This document shows, in pieces, positions 1-14,933 of a DNA stretch of 64,000 nt (positions within the stretch are counted from its first letter, which is position 1; the number at the start of each line of letters is the position of its first letter). Where the stretch lies: the NCBI GenBank assembly GCA_026168455.1, contig CM047426.1, positions 85,091,986 to 85,155,985 on the forward strand. Direction: 5' to 3'. The notes beneath the pieces were generated by a model. The model was not told where the DNA came from. It searched no databases and saw nothing but the letters and a program-made list of their open reading frames with translations. This DNA comes from Theocolax elegans (Eukaryota; Arthropoda; Insecta; Hymenoptera; Cerocephalidae). A program made the position numbers and the translations under genes.

Positions 1-2361
1 GTAATATTATATTATATTGTTTAATGTACGAGCGTTTCGTAAATTAAATTTCACTATTAAATTTAATATCAAGTAAATTTGTAATTTCGCGAGTAGTAAT
101 TGAAAAGGTATTTAATAAGTTAGATTTTATACGTGTATATTTGGAAATAATTAAAATGGTTTTATATTATTAACTTACAAATACAAAAAAAAAACTCTTG
201 TTTTTTTTAATCTAACACTTTGTTGTTACATTATTTGAATGACGTACATAATTAACATCGCAATCCTTAACAAAATCAACGTATAGACATTTAATCAATG
301 CAAATGAATCCCTTGAAAAAACTTGTAAAGATTCTCCAATATTTAGTATTTAACGAGTGTAGTCTATATATATATGCACATCCATTACAGCATAATCTTC
401 GATTCCGCCATTCGTTCCGGAAATTACCAACGTCCTCCTCGGACTGTCACCTCCGCCCAAAGAATTTCTTCCACGCATTTTATTCACATCCCTCTCTTTC
501 TCTCTTTATATATATAGGCATGCTTCTAAAGATTGACGGGTGCAGTCGTGTATCTACGAGAACTTGACAAGCGGACAATTTTCTCTCTTCTTTTGTTTTA
601 TATCGTTCTACCAATAAATCTCTCGTCGAGTTTCGTCGGTCACCTAACAAATCAGCGTGTCGAAAATTCGTTTCGACCTTCTCCGTTTGTTTCTGTTCTC
701 GCCCTCCATACCTTTTTATTTGTACCCTCCCTGCAGTCCTCGCGCATATTGCTGCGGGCGATTCGTTTGCGTGGACGAACGTTTATTGGAACACACCGAG
801 GAAGAATGCGTGGAATGATAGGGTGGTAATATTGTTTTTCTCTTCGTTGCGTATATTGTGATAGATATCTTTTTTTCCTTTATTTAATTTTATGTGTACG
901 TGTACTTTGTATGTACGTGTATACGTACACGTGTGTATCACTTGTTTTAATATATTTTTCGAAATTGAATTAGATTTTCAATAAAAAGATTGAATGAATT
1001 AGAGAATAGAGAGATCGATTAGACATAAATTTTTATGCTGATAGGAAGTATTGATTTTTAATTGTTTCTTAATAAATTGATTTTGACAAATCGAGAGTAT
1101 GGCTGGACAAACATATAAGATTTAATTAGTATTTATTAAAATCATATTCTTTTTTCGGTAAGAACATAAATGTTTACGAAATTCAGACTTTGGAAGGAAT
1201 AATTTCGCTATTTAAACAACGATCAATTTTGTATGAGAATCGAAAAAGCTTTTTCTTTATCTTTGATTAATCTTAAAGGCTTTTAATTCAACGTACATGC
1301 ATAATCATATAATTATAATCTAAAAGTGTTTAATTATCTTTTGAAGCGTTATTTTTATGAAATTTATATACCAATACAATTACTCCTTATTTATTGATGT
1401 CGACATATATTCATTTTTATATTAATGTTTAGTCTTTGATATTTGTTAAACACTCGCAGCCATCGAACATCCAATCGAATGGAAACTAACGTTGGATATT
1501 TGCTATAGTATATTCGACAATTTCTTCGATATAATTATTTAACTTTTATTTAAGAGAAAAACAATATTTCGTTAGATTTCACTCTTTTAAATCGCAGTTT
1601 CACGAGTTTCAATGATTTTCATGTATAATATATATAGTTATTTCTTATTAAACATACATTTTCGATGGATATTAGAATTCGATTTTCGCAAGCGTGCACA
1701 GCGTTACGCCTGGTCAATTTCGAATTCTCGCAACCCGTTCAATTTCGAGTTTAACTCGATATGGTAGTGTCATCGAGATTTTTGACTTTGCATAGAAATG
1801 TAAGTAGATATACCTGATTCCAACGATCGAACCCGCGATGCACCGAATTTCAAAACCTTGCGATTTCAGCTTATGTATTATACATATAAGAACTTTTCGA
1901 TTGTATACTTGATATTTCTAATACCTATACTTTTTCCCATTTCAATATGCTGTAAAAAAATGTGAAATAAGTTTGATTGAATGTATTTCCGAGCTAATAT
2001 TTGCAAGAATTAACGAAAATATGTGGAGACATACCAATCAAGATTGTACCAATGATAAGAAACGTTCAGAATTGTGAATCACGACATTAAATCTTATCGG
2101 TTTACGATCGTAATTGGATGACATTTTACGATACACTGTACATGAAGTAGTTTGATTTTCTTCGAGTTAAGAGTGTAAATTAAATAGCAACACTGTAAAG
2201 AATATTAAACGATTTTTAATTAATTTGTGTTAATTACCAGCTAATATACAAGTTTATTAAATAATCTTTATTATTTAGTATTTGTGAACTCATGGAATAT
2301 ATACTGGTTACGCAAGCTCACTTAAAGATTTATAAAAATAATAACACTGTAGTAAAAACGT

Positions 2362-2365
<4 letters not shown>

Positions 2366-2412
<47 letters not shown>
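2366..2412. repeat. (CT)n microsatellite
   Basis: An almost perfect dinucleotide run of CT lies in otherwise AT-rich intergenic sequence. The serine/leucine-repeat open frame that crosses it is an artefact of the repeat. Confidence 0.95.
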
Positions 2413-2418
<6 letters not shown>

Positions 2419-5400
2419 TTGACATTTTATTTACAAAGAATAGATTCTATTTTGCCGTGTATATATGTATATACGTATGCTATTTGCGTTTGCTACTAAC
2501 CCCCATTCGACAGGAAATAGATTTTACCTGAATTCTGTGAATGTTTGATATTGTGCCTGGGTATACATTCATATAGAAATCTGATGGGTCCGAGTAATAC
2601 GTTTCTTTTTTTCTCCAAGTTTTATGATCCAATGTAAATCGATCGAAATTTGAATCGAGATAGATGGAGATATAGAGAAAGAGAGAGATACTGCGAGACT
2701 GCGTTTTATAACTTCAAGTTCTACATCTATATCTCGTTAACATTCATTTCTCATCGAGCTAATCGAATTACAGTAATAAAACCACCTTACCTAACAATTG
2801 TTTCGATTTATGATTTATTGTCATATAATTATATATCGTATAGTATATTTATACGCATTCAAGTTACGAGTTAATTTTGGAGAGAATTCGAAGGTGACTA
2901 AATTTTATGATATTACACGTCAAGTTTTAACGTTAAACCAAAACTAAATTACATCGTTCTTGCATAATAGAACCGCACAATTTTCCACTGAAGAAACTGC
3001 CCTACAGGAACTGACGCGTATTATATATGAGGCGGTTGGTTTGACACCTATTATTAAAATTTTTCATGGGATTCGGCATTTTATGCTGAGCGATTTATTG
3101 AACTGTAGTGCTTTTCCTAAACATCTTTTTTCGACGGGTATGGCGAAGGCATTACCACGCGTTGCAGGTTCATTTTAAAATGAGTAACACGCTGCGGCGA
3201 CTTTGTTATAACATTCACTGAGAACATTTTTGATGTGGTATTAGTTTTCTTTGGATGATTATAAATTAAATAAATTGCTGTTCAATAAATATTTTAAAAG
3301 TTGTTCATTTTAATTTATGTAAATCTTTTTAATAATTACTTTTTAACCAATGTTAAAAAGCGTATAATAGTGATTCAACAACTTCCTTTGTTGCAAATGA
3401 AAGTATTAATTAATTATAATTGATTATATTTGCAGAGAATAACTGAATACATTTTACTGCATTATAAAACTTATGATTATTTTGCTTTTCCAAAGAAATG
3501 TTATAAATGTTTCAACTATGCGAGTTAACTCTATAATTAAATATTTTTTTCTATTTTTGTAATCTATAGGAATATTGTAATATTATCCAATTATACCTAT
3601 ATATATTTTTTAAAATTCAATAAAGGATCGTTCATTATAATCATACATTTTCTATCTATGTTTTCTTCAGTTCACGTCGAATTCATAGAATCGTCAGCGA
3701 GAAAAAATATTATCTTTATCTTTCCTTTGACTTTATAACAATAACAAGATTCCGTACAAGATGAAAACCATGTAACTATGGGAGTAAAAAAATTTTCCAA
3801 CAAATGTTCTTTTTTTATTGGTATAGTGTTCACCGCGTGAAAATAATTACGTTCTACGGGAAAAAGAAAAAAAAACACCCGAACAACATTTTTCCACGTT
3901 GTAAGAGTCAACTTGAGGTACCTCTCGGCCTATTCAAATTTTGCGGAAATGCGGGTTTCTCTCGCCTATTAATGTAGCTTGGAAAAACTGTCACATTGCT
4001 CCGGGAAATAAGTGTTTTCGACTCTCATGACGGATGTTGGCTTGGTATACTACATTACTATTATTTTTTACTACTACGCACTACACTGAGGCTTCAGTAT
4101 CTCATTAAATCATCATATTAATTGTCGGGGTATGTTTTTCAGAATCCGATATGCACAATTATTTTTATTGTGAAAACGTTAAATAATCATCGGTTAAGTG
4201 AGTATAATAAAGAAGATAAATATTTTTTATTTTGCGCGTAAATATACCTGTTTTTTATATATGAAATTTTCTTTATAATTATTTAATAACGATGTATACG
4301 TTATTATTTAAATATTATTTAAAAAAGTTCAATATAACTTCACACAATTGTATAATTTAAACAAAAATGTAAATTCAATCGCTATATATAAGAAATGAAA
4401 ATAAATGTAATTAAAATATTGTTCTTTAAACATTTTGTGTGTATTCAGAAGGAATCGAATAAAGTTTAGCCTTTAAAAAATGGTGTTGCAATTTAAAATA
4501 AAAATATATCTATATCATCGTAATAAATTTACGTATTAAAACATAAACTAACCCTATAAAACCCGTTAACATTTAACAAAGCGCATACGCCATTAATCGA
4601 AAAATAAAATTCAATGCTACATAATAGTATACTTACAATAAAAATTTATTTATGTATAAATCAAACTAAAAGTCCATTTATTTAATGTTAAACTCATGTT
4701 TATTTATGATATATAAAGTAGAGTAAATGATATAAAAAATTTCATAGGACATATATTCAAGCATCTGGAAAATTAGATACGTTTTTATATATCGACGAGT
4801 CTTCCGTCGCCAAGTCTTCTCGAGTTACGAGGAACTCTTAATCCAGCCGTCGTATAAATCTTCAAGTTCCTTAACAAAAAAAAAAGAGAAAAATTCCCTG
4901 AGAAAGTTCCAGGGATAATTTTATTCCACGGGAAAAAAAGATAAACTGGCACGTGAGAAAAACAGACTGACGGGACGAAAAACAGGAGGCAGATAAAAAA
5001 AAGGCGAGGTTCACGTTGGGGAAATATATGTTAAGGGGTCCGATGTAATATGCAGTGAAAAAGAAATAATAGGCATTGCAAAGTGAAATGGGAAATATGG
5101 TAGAAAATAAAAAATATATTAAGGTTTTTTTTGGATATAAATACGGATCAAAACAGTGAAGGCGCTTTAACAAACCACTAGAGAAAGAGGGTGAACGCAT
5201 TGGATCAATGAAAACATTTAATTGTGTAGGTGGTCCTTTTATTTCTTTCAAGTCAAGGATTTATCGACATGCGATTATTTACTGGAAATAGGATATAATC
5301 CATTTCTTTGTCGATAATTGGTGGTAATTTTTTTTAGCTCGTATATATAGTTTAAAATTAATCATTCAGTATTTTAAGTAAGTTTTTTTGCAACGTTAGA

Positions 5401-8400
5401 TTAAACGTACATTTAAACATAAAATATTGTAATCATTTTAAAAATCAATTGCGCCGATACAGAAGTTAGATTAGACTGTCCAAATACTAATCGATGAAGG
5501 AGATAAATAATATAATAAGTGCTATATGTAAAGCTGTAATTTAATTTTTATATCTATAGCTTTATAAGTATGTGCATCAGTTTTCTTAGTTCGATATTAT
5601 TGATTACGTATTAATTATTCAATGTGAAAATTTCTTATTCATGAAACGAAGTACAATAGCCTATAAATGAATTATTCGATATGTTAGATATCTTTTAAAA
5701 ATAATAGTAATGAAAAATAACTAACCCTTTATGTAATATATAGTTTAGATATACATACTTGAATGTATATTTTATAAAAACGAGACCTTTTGCAATTGGT
5801 ATAAAATATTAATGAAAATGCACTATACCTCACCTAAATGTAATGCAGTAATGAGATTGTGATAAGATGTACTTGCTCGTAAAAAGTGTATAGCACTGGA
5901 AAGTGCTTGCTTTAATACATAAGTATATCTATAACGATAGCTCACATCAGATATAGTACCGACTATGAATTTATTAATTTATGAAAATGTTTTAAATAAT
6001 ATATGATTTGTTGAAACCTCATTTCAAAATTTTATATTAAATTAACTTATACCGATCAATTACATGGATGAACGTAAATTGTGCGTTTACACAGCTGTTT
6101 ACAAAATGAGAAATACTAAATCAAACCGATATTTATGTATTCATTTATAAAATGCTTATAAGATTAATCTTCAAATTCTGAGCAGAAATTTTTTGTCACC
6201 ACTACGAACATATACAGGTTGACAGGCTGGCATTCTTACAACACCGACCGAAATTCGAGGGAGAGAAAAAAGAAAATGTGCATACATTTACGAGGGAGGG
6301 AAAAAAAATAAAACCATGGCAGAAGGAAAGTATTCGCAAAATTGAAAAGGATATGCGAAGGAAGAAAGCGAAGCGCACGAGAAAAATTCATTTTCTCGGT
6401 ATTTCCACTACTGGCCTGAGGCCCCTATATATATATATACACTGCAAACGGAATTATTCACGAACGTCCCATCGAAGTCACTCTCGATTTAGTGTAAACC
6501 TCGCATTTTACTTTGATATCGTTTTCCTTACCCACCGGACGTGTCTTATACACGAATTTTTTGTTTCCTTGTCGCTAGATGTTTTCTTTTCTCGATAATG
6601 ATACAATTTTGAAAAAGATTTCTTTATCTTCTTTATTTTTAAGTTTTTTTTATTGAGGTTCGATGGGTATTACGAGTTTCGTCTTGTACTTTTTATTTAT
6701 TATTTTTTCTATTTTTTAAGACTGATAGCAACATTTACCTTATCTTATTGAACTAAGCGCAAGAATTTCCAATTTTTCTTCTTAGAGTATATGTATGATA
6801 AAAAGTGTAACTTAATCATTAATCTTTGTCGGCTACGTTTTTCATTTTCACGAAACATCTTGCGAGGTGTAATAACATTTTTTCACCATTTTGAAATTGC
6901 CTTACTACGAGTATGCTTTTGTTGATAATATTAAATAGTTGGTAAACTATGATACAACTTTTCGTTTGGTAACTTTTACAGAGGATTACGTTATTACAAA
7001 GAGAATGAGAGAAAACCAAACTTGACGATAAAACATTTTCTAACTGCAACTGTCATATTTTATATTAATTTACTATGACCAAATAATTATTTAAAAAATT
7101 ACATTATATTTTACCATGATAATAATGAAATTCATTTTATATTTAATAATTTATTTTCATTATTTACAGAATTTCAACTCTATTACAGAGATTTACTTTT
7201 ATAGAAAGTTGATGAAAAGTAAACTGTAGCTGTTTACAAATTAAAAAAAATCAGTTTATATTAATAAAAAAAGTTATTTTAAATCATTATAAAGCATGAA
7301 AGTAGTAAAATACACTTTTCATGCTGTATTTATATAGAAAAATAGAAAATAACAATAAGAGAAAATGTTTATCGAATAACATAAACAGTTTTGAAACACT
7401 TGGTTAAACCGTGAATTTAATATCGCTTATAGAGACTCGTATATCGCGATACCTTAGCAACACAATATTGAAAATTGCTTCCACTACACACAATACTATT
7501 ATTTAGAAATGAATTTGTCGATTTTTAAAGATGAACTATGTAGAATGTTTGAAAAATGTTGTTTCTTCTTTGTGTCTTTAAAGCTTTTTCCAACGTCGTT
7601 CATTCACTTATATTATTGGGTTGGAGCCTAGGAACATCCATTACCTTCGCATATGTAGTTTCTTAAGTATTTCCCTACATACCCCCTCAAAAAAGTAAAC
7701 CACTTCACTCTACATTATCATGCTTAAATTTTTTCTGCTTCAATTTGTCTTTCTACTTTGATAAAGTGTCGGGTACGTAAAAGTAATTTTGTACACGACG
7801 AGTTACGTATATACATCTACAGGTGCCAAATGCACTATACGCATATGTGATTGTGGATGGTGTTTAGAAAGGTGTAGTTAAGTAGGATACACGCGTATAT
7901 ATCAACAAATCCATGTTGACGCTTTGTAGTGTTTGCATATTCTCGAATCTCATCGAGTATACTGATTGAAGATGTTGCGAGACGCCTTGATTCTCCAAGT
8001 GCATCTTCTGTTTGATTAGGATGGTTAATTGATTTAGTTACATACACTTGGTTGACATGATATTTGTTGACTCGATGTTTTAACCGACAACATCTTATAA
8101 AGTCAATACCCGTACGAGTATTTTGGTGTTACAGAATATTTATCGGAAACCTTATAAAGAAAAACTTGGTTGTTAAACTTGACGAGTTGTTTACTACGTC
8201 GAGAAAAAAAAATGTAAGGTTCTATAACATCTCATTCTCCACGTATACATATACTTTGATCGATAACTATTATTACAGACAACTAGCGTACGCGTAAATA
8301 TTTATCAACTATTGACGCCTTTCGCGTTGTTATTACTTTCATACATACCACCTACCCTTATCTGGGTATATATTTATATACTTTCTTTTTTCGATCTTTC

Positions 8401-8783
8401 AATTTCTTCCGATAGAATACGGATTCAATTCATTTATTTTATTTCTATAGTTGTATCAGTAACATTATTTAAATAATATTTTTTTAGTTTTCGTTATACA
8501 AATTAATACTTGTAAATATTACAATATATTTTAATTTGCATTGTTTTTTCGTTAATTAACAATTCAGTCAATAATAAAACCTCTCGCATTGCATGCGGAT
8601 ATACAACCTTTATTAAAATCTTCATTCATACGTATATGTATATATGAATAAAAACCAACCTGAAAATAACTCAAAAATAATGAACAATCGACACTTTTCT
8701 CGTGAACTCTCGTGCACTATATAAATTTTTATCAAACGGAACGTTGGACAGAAGCAATAATTTATCTATCCCGTGTACACATG

Positions 8784-8815
8784 CATGTGTGTGTGTGTGG
8801 TGTATGTGTGTGTGT
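8784..8815. repeat. (TG)n-rich microsatellite
   Basis: An interrupted TG run with a short GGTGTA break in the middle. It is flanked by GC-richer sequence. Open frames on both strands here derive from the repeat. Confidence 0.85.
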
Positions 8816-9146
8816 TCGATACATGCCCGTGTAATCTCAAGACGACGATACACTTTACGAACGGTCGCAAAGTGCCCGGCGTAAAAATGTATGTGTATAA
8901 ACTCGCAAGAAAAACACGTATATAGGAATCTGGCGCGTCGTTCGAGCGACAAATTATTTTTGGTAGAAACGAGGTAAGAAGGGAGAAAAACACGTATAAA
9001 GCGAGACCCGGTATATATCAGGCCAAGAGAGCCTGAAGGAAAAGAAAGTAAAAAAAAAAAGAAAAAAAGAAAGAGGGTCAGGGCGGCTAAGCGGCTCTAG
9101 AGCACATTATTTTCTTTCGCCTGTTGCACCCTGGGAATCGATCCTC

Positions 9147-9188
9147 TTCCTCCTCCTCCTCCTCCTCCTCCTCCTCCTCCTCCTCCTC
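9147..9188. repeat. (TCC)n microsatellite
   Basis: A trinucleotide TCC run that would encode poly-serine on the plus strand. It sits in a GC-richer island with no recognisable protein around it, so I treat it as a simple repeat and not coding sequence. Confidence 0.9.
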
Positions 9189-10966
9189 TTCCACCTTCTA
9201 CTTCTCCTCCCACACTTTTTTCGGTGTCACGACCTTTTCATTATTTATTCGCCAAACCCGCGATTCTTCGATCGAACTTGTTTCTTCCTGTTTGTTGTTG
9301 TATTTCTTGTGATTCTAGGTATCCATATAACCACGCGTCTATGGAAGTCGATTCGATTTTTTTTTTCAATTTAGTGGTTGATGTTGAATTACGAGGCAAT
9401 TTATACTTGTTTTGTGTAGATTCGTACTGAAATTCGAAAGGTTGTCCAATTGGTTGTTGTTCTCTTGGCTGCGGTTTCTTTCGGATCGTTGATGCGAGTG
9501 CTAGGAGGTCAGGCTTAAAAAATTCATTCAACTGGAAATTTGATGGATCTTTATTTTTTTTTCACTTCAAATCTGACAGTGGTTTATTAGATTTGCTTAT
9601 TATCTTTATTTACTTATTATTTATTCGTTATCTAGATTGATTTTACGTTGTATTATTGAATTATATATTATGCAAATATAATCGTTGTTAATAATTAATT
9701 TCTTTTTAGGTAAATTTATATGCTCACTAGATTAATTACATTTAATTTACGATCTAATTAATTATGATGAATCCCTTATTATGAAATTTAAATTTACCTT
9801 ACGCAACTAGGTCTATGTAAACTAAAACGGTATATAATATAATAGTTAAAAAAATTTGTTAAATAAACAAACTGTTTATTACTGTTATGCATATGTGAAT
9901 AATATTTACATAGTATTTAATTAATAATGCTTTAATTGGTTACCTATACATATAGCAAAATTTATGTATACATAATATGGAAATGTTTAATTTGAGGGTA
10001 TATATACTGCGCTTGTTAATAGTCACAGAATAATCATATTTGAAAGACTATTATTTTAGAAATTAGCTTTGAATTATCTGTAGGATACTTTTTCCTATAC
10101 CAATTATTATGTCCCAACAAAAATATCTAATGAATTTTCATTTTAGATAAGAACTATTTTTATTAAGGAGTCGGAAAAAGTAACTGAAGCAATGAACTTT
10201 AATATTCGTAAAAAGATAACGAATGATAATTTAATTTTCAACTTCCTTTATGACTTATATATCATCGTGATAAATTTTTAATATGCATTTTCCGAGTAAA
10301 TATATTTTTTCTCTTTATGCAGAAGTTCATTGTTTTAATTTTATTCTCATATAATAATTAATTCTTATCATTTATTCATGTTACATTTCATTTTATTTAA
10401 ATATAGGTAATTTATCTTTTAAGAGATTGAAAGAAGATTTTTTGCCCGGAAAACTTGTCAAACAGTGAATTGAGATACAATAGTGAAACCATACAAATAT
10501 CAGTTTGTATTTTTAGATAACAGAATACATATAAGATATATCGAGATTTCAATAATATTGGATTAAATTTCTTTTGTAAATTCGCTGAATAGTGTGTAGT
10601 CTAAATTAAAATAAAATCAGTAATAAGAAATGAGATTTTATAAATTTTAAATGTTATCGATTTAACTGAACCTCTCAAACCTTAAAATCTATTATTATTT
10701 CACCGATTTTTTATACGTAATAGCATGACAATCCAATAAGTGCCATTCAAAAACATGCATCCTCGATTTCATTTTTACATTTCAATATCGACTCTCCAAT
10801 GACCTTTTAATTACTACCTAATCCAACTTCCCCGTTTAAAAGCTCCCAGGACACAAGTATGAAGGAAAATAAAAAAAAAGATCGTACCAAACTAATACCC
10901 CCATCAGAGTGGTCAAAGAGAATAAAGTAACAATCTAACCAATTTTTTCCTTTCATTTGATTTCAG

Positions 10967-11017
10967 AACGACCTGCCGCCCCCATGCACGGTGGTACGCC
11001 CGTCTCGGATGCTCTGA
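10967..11017 (+). other. Candidate small exon (51 nt) in a GC-rich island
   Basis: A strong pyrimidine tract ending in TTTCAG is followed by 51 GC-rich nucleotides and then a consensus donor, GTAAGTAAG. Two of the three frames are open through the segment, and its length is a multiple of three. It could be an in-frame exon of a gene extending beyond the window or a 5' exon. No protein family is recognisable from so short a stretch. Chance splice-like signals cannot be excluded. Confidence 0.25.
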
Positions 11018-14000
11018 GTAAGTAAGTTGAAACCCCCGGTTCTCGCTTTGAGCGAACGCGTATACGTATACATAGTGGTCTGACAGAGGGGAATGAGGGG
11101 GGAGAGGGAGGGACCTTTCATTAGATGCGAATTACCCGGGGAATTTAATCGTTGATTAAAGTCCTTTCCACGGCCAAGTTTTAATCGTCTTTTGCTCCGT
11201 CGACCGGGAAACGTAAGAAAATTGAGCACCTATTTGTATGCTTGCCCTTTTAGCTACTACTACTACCTACTACTGCGAGGTTCGCGCACTAATTGCTAAT
11301 AGAGCGAAATGTATTCGTTTAATGGGAAAGTAAGATTCTTATACTTACGTACGTGTATATAGGCTGCGTCTCTATTTTGGTTTCTTCTTCTAAGCTGCAT
11401 CCCAATTACTTTATACTGCTACATTTTAATTTCCTTTTGATTTTAACCATTTAATCTCTATTTTACGAGATGTTTCATTAAATCGAGGTAGATTAATTTA
11501 ATTCCAGTATTGTTATAATTAGGTTTCACAGTAGCTATCTCCTCAAAATTGTAATTTCTGTTTGTAGCAAACGTTCGATTCCTATTTTGGTCTTGATTAA
11601 TCTGTATACAAATAATTATAATATTGAGTATAAAAAAATGTAGTTAAAAGAGTCTTTTGTTGCGGTAACACACTTATTAAAATTTGTTTATTCACAAAGA
11701 AACCACATAATAGATTCTTTACAAGTAAAGTTTTACTCAAATGCTTTTAACAAAAAAAAAAAAAAAAACTCGCGATGTAAGTAGAATGAGAATATTACAA
11801 ATTAAAATATAATCTATAGATTTAGTTTACGATTGATTCATTAAGCTCATGGAATGTTCTGACTAACATCTTATAAATATTTTCATTTTATTAAGAATGG
11901 CAAATACATTTAATAAAGAGACTGCCCTTAAGTCAGTTTCAATTGTTTTTATAATCAACGTCTCAATTATAATCCTATAAGTCTTGTATATAATTAACTT
12001 GTATATTAAAGAACATTTTTATCAACCCTTCCATATTCAAAGAACTTTAAACCGCCACTTTAACTTGCAACTTTCCTCAAATTTCGTACAACTTTAAAAT
12101 TTCTGTAGTCTGCAAAGATTAGCATACTTATTGACATTACGAATTTTTACAGCTGCCGACAAAATTTAATTAAATGTAAAATTGAATAACATTTGTTTTG
12201 CTAAAATTAAGAATAATACATTTAATTAAAAACATGATGCTTTATCGTACATATACATACATATATTTGCGACAAAAAGTATTGCAGTATAACTACACCG
12301 CCATATCAATTTCATAAAAAGCGCAATATTAAAGTGAAAGATACTCACGCGTAAATCCAATTTGATAAACAAATTGCATAAATAGACTGTAACGAAGAGG
12401 AAAAAGCATTTGATTAATAGTGTTGCATTTGGTTAAACGCAAATATTTGAACATGAAACACCGATATCAAAACCAATTTGAAACGCTTTTTTTAACCGGA
12501 AAAAATTGATAATCGGAAACTATTACAGGTCGCAATTTTCCGGTGGTACGAAATTTTTACTGCGTGTCCAGACAAATGTTTTACCTTTTTTTTTAACGAA
12601 TTATTGTGATATATCCGAATGTACAAAATTATACCAATTTTTTATATGAAAAACGCGTTTGATTGAAAGGATAACGAATAATATGAAAGAAATACGTGAC
12701 GAGAAAGATTACCAGTTATAAATTATTAAATCTGAAGCTATATAGATACGATGAAATCAAAGATATTTGACAGAAAGGACGTTAAGTCGAAATTAATAAT
12801 AAAGTTCCTTCACTTCCTGTTGTTTTGTAACGAAGGACAAACGATATATAAAGACGATTTGATAGCTGTCGATATTTCTTCTGCTTTCACGTTATTGTAG
12901 AAAAGGTTCTTATAATTTTATATCAAATTTTTACGTTGTAGAAGAGTGAACGGTAATATAAAATTCTTATACGAAGAGATATATTTAGAAGTAATCACGG
13001 TACTGTTGTATATAATCGCAGTTAACTATTTAATACAAATATATATTGATTTAGAAAAGTACATTCGATTACTATTTAATAAATTAAATTATGAATGTTA
13101 AGAAAAATAAATTATTTGTAATTTTAATACATTTATGTATATTAAAAACTTTGCATTTATATAAACATTGAATTTTAAAAAAAACATTAACGAAATTGTA
13201 AGTAACCTTACAAACGTTGAACAGTCGCTTGCAAGTAAAACAAAGCTAATACTTATATCAAAAAGCTTTTTTACAGCAACGTCGAGGTTTTGACTTTCCT
13301 TGAGATTTATAAACTATAGCTGGACGAATAAGCGAGACGGACTCAATATTGACGCACCGATCAAAAAATAACACACATGTATAATTTTATATTAACAACC
13401 TAATTATTTTTTTAAAAATTTATTTTGCATTTAGTTATATGTATAATACAAAAGTAACAATAAATTATAAGTTTAAGATAAGTTTAATACAATTTTGATT
13501 TATGGTGGTGCTCTAAACAATCTTATAGATTTAGCAATTATATAGAGAAAGGTAATGAAAACGATTTACTGTCGGCATTCCAAAGATTAATATCATTTGA
13601 TTGAATTAGTTCAACGTTTGAATTATACTAAGGACGAGCGAATATGGGATATTGCGTATATATGATTCTCGTAATTAACAGTTTAATTATTTAATCGTAT
13701 AATAAAGTTTACGGATGGTATAATACACACTTCTATTGAACGATGGGTATTTATTTATTTTTACGGATGAACTCGTTCATTTAGAAATTCAATACCTCAA
13801 AATAGAAATTTAAATTAATCTTACGTAGACATAGATATACATATGTATATACTAGTAGGACTGCTCTCCGAACGCTCCGCTTGCCAATCCCCTGTTTGCA
13901 CATTTATTAATAACACAAAATTTTTTATTTATTAACTTTTAATGGGAGGGGAGATCTGCTTATACATATAGCTCAAAAATAAAAGTAAATTAGAACTGCT

Positions 14001-14843
14001 TAATAATAATATTTAGAGGTTTTGTAGACGATGGAACTTGGTATAATACAGAACAAAATTGTAAGTAAAATAAATATATTCTCGAGTCGAAATGTAAACG
14101 TATTTTGGGAAGAGTAACAGAAGAAAAAGCCCTCGCTCGATGGGTGGTCGTATATAAAAACACTTCCTTCTATATATAAGTCAAAATTTCCCTGACGACT
14201 ACTTCGCTTTTTTAAATGTTCTTTCAATCAATAAGTAAAATCACGCACAACCTTGCAAATTGCACGATTTCACCTTGCAGCCTGATGACCGTGGTGGAAG
14301 TGTTCTTCCCGTTGCACATATTATCTCTTTGGGAAACTGAGTTTTCCCCGCGAGATAAAAACTCAGCCTCGGGCGAACTTTAGCACATTTAACTTCTAGG
14401 TCACGAGGGTACCCTTGTACAAAGAAACTACATCATCAAATTTGCAAGTGTATTAATTAATAATTAATATATTAGATTCCTCCTCTACTTCTTTTCTTTA
14501 CATCATTAGTTTCTTATAAAGTGTTTTTAAAAAGTCGAACTGTAGTCCATGCTACGAGTTCTTCATTTTTCTTAAATAATTATTTCTCGGTATCGATAAA
14601 TCAGACGTAAAAATAAATCTATTAATATTTAAAATAAACAATCATATAAATGATCCTAATGATTACTTTCAACTTTCTTACACTTTAACTAAATTATTTA
14701 CCAAAAGCACGTTGAACTCGATGAAACAATTGTCGCATGTATCTGTGAATACCTATCAAGTGAACGAAATATTGCAATCGTACTAGGTGGGATTAATTTC
14801 CGGCATAGTTCAATAGGTAAAGAGTGAGAGAGAGGGAGGGAGA

Positions 14844-14846
<3 letters not shown>

Positions 14847-14891
<45 letters not shown>
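14847..14891. repeat. (GA)n microsatellite just upstream of the GT92 start
   Basis: A GA dinucleotide run ends about 40 bp before the chosen GT92 start codon. GA repeats in insect promoters can bind GAGA-factor-type proteins, so this might be part of the promoter or 5' UTR. That role is inference; what is visible is only the repeat. Confidence 0.9.
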
Positions 14892-14895
<4 letters not shown>

Positions 14896-14933
14896 GGAAT
14901 CGATGATAACGATGCTTACAGAGTGCCAGGAGA

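Larger units (their letters stand above)
1..14933. other. Gene-poor AT-rich region upstream of the GT92 gene
   Basis: I find no convincing protein-coding gene here. Open frames are short, start in low-complexity sequence and show no family resemblance. Contents that can be named are a CT microsatellite near 2.37 kb, a TG tract near 8.79 kb, a TCC tract near 9.15 kb and a GA tract at 14.85 kb. Several GC-richer islands stand out from the AT background: about 400-830, 8,690-9,240, 10,960-11,230 and 14,270-14,400. They could be conserved non-coding elements, promoters or 5' exons of the downstream gene. One 51-nt exon-like segment at 10,967-11,017 is listed separately. Confidence 0.6.

Noticed and set aside
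1800..1860. tRNA gene suggested by GGGTTCGATCGT on the minus strand
   Set aside because: No matching D arm, anticodon arm or acceptor pairing could be found around it.
8671..8993. Overlapping open frames on both strands near 8.8 kb
   Set aside because: They depend on the TG microsatellite and show histidine/threonine repeats typical of CA/TG translation.
14281..14400. Exon suggested by CCTTGCAG followed by open frames ending at a stop
   Set aside because: Short, with no donor or upstream partner exon and no recognisable protein; kept only as part of a GC-richer island.
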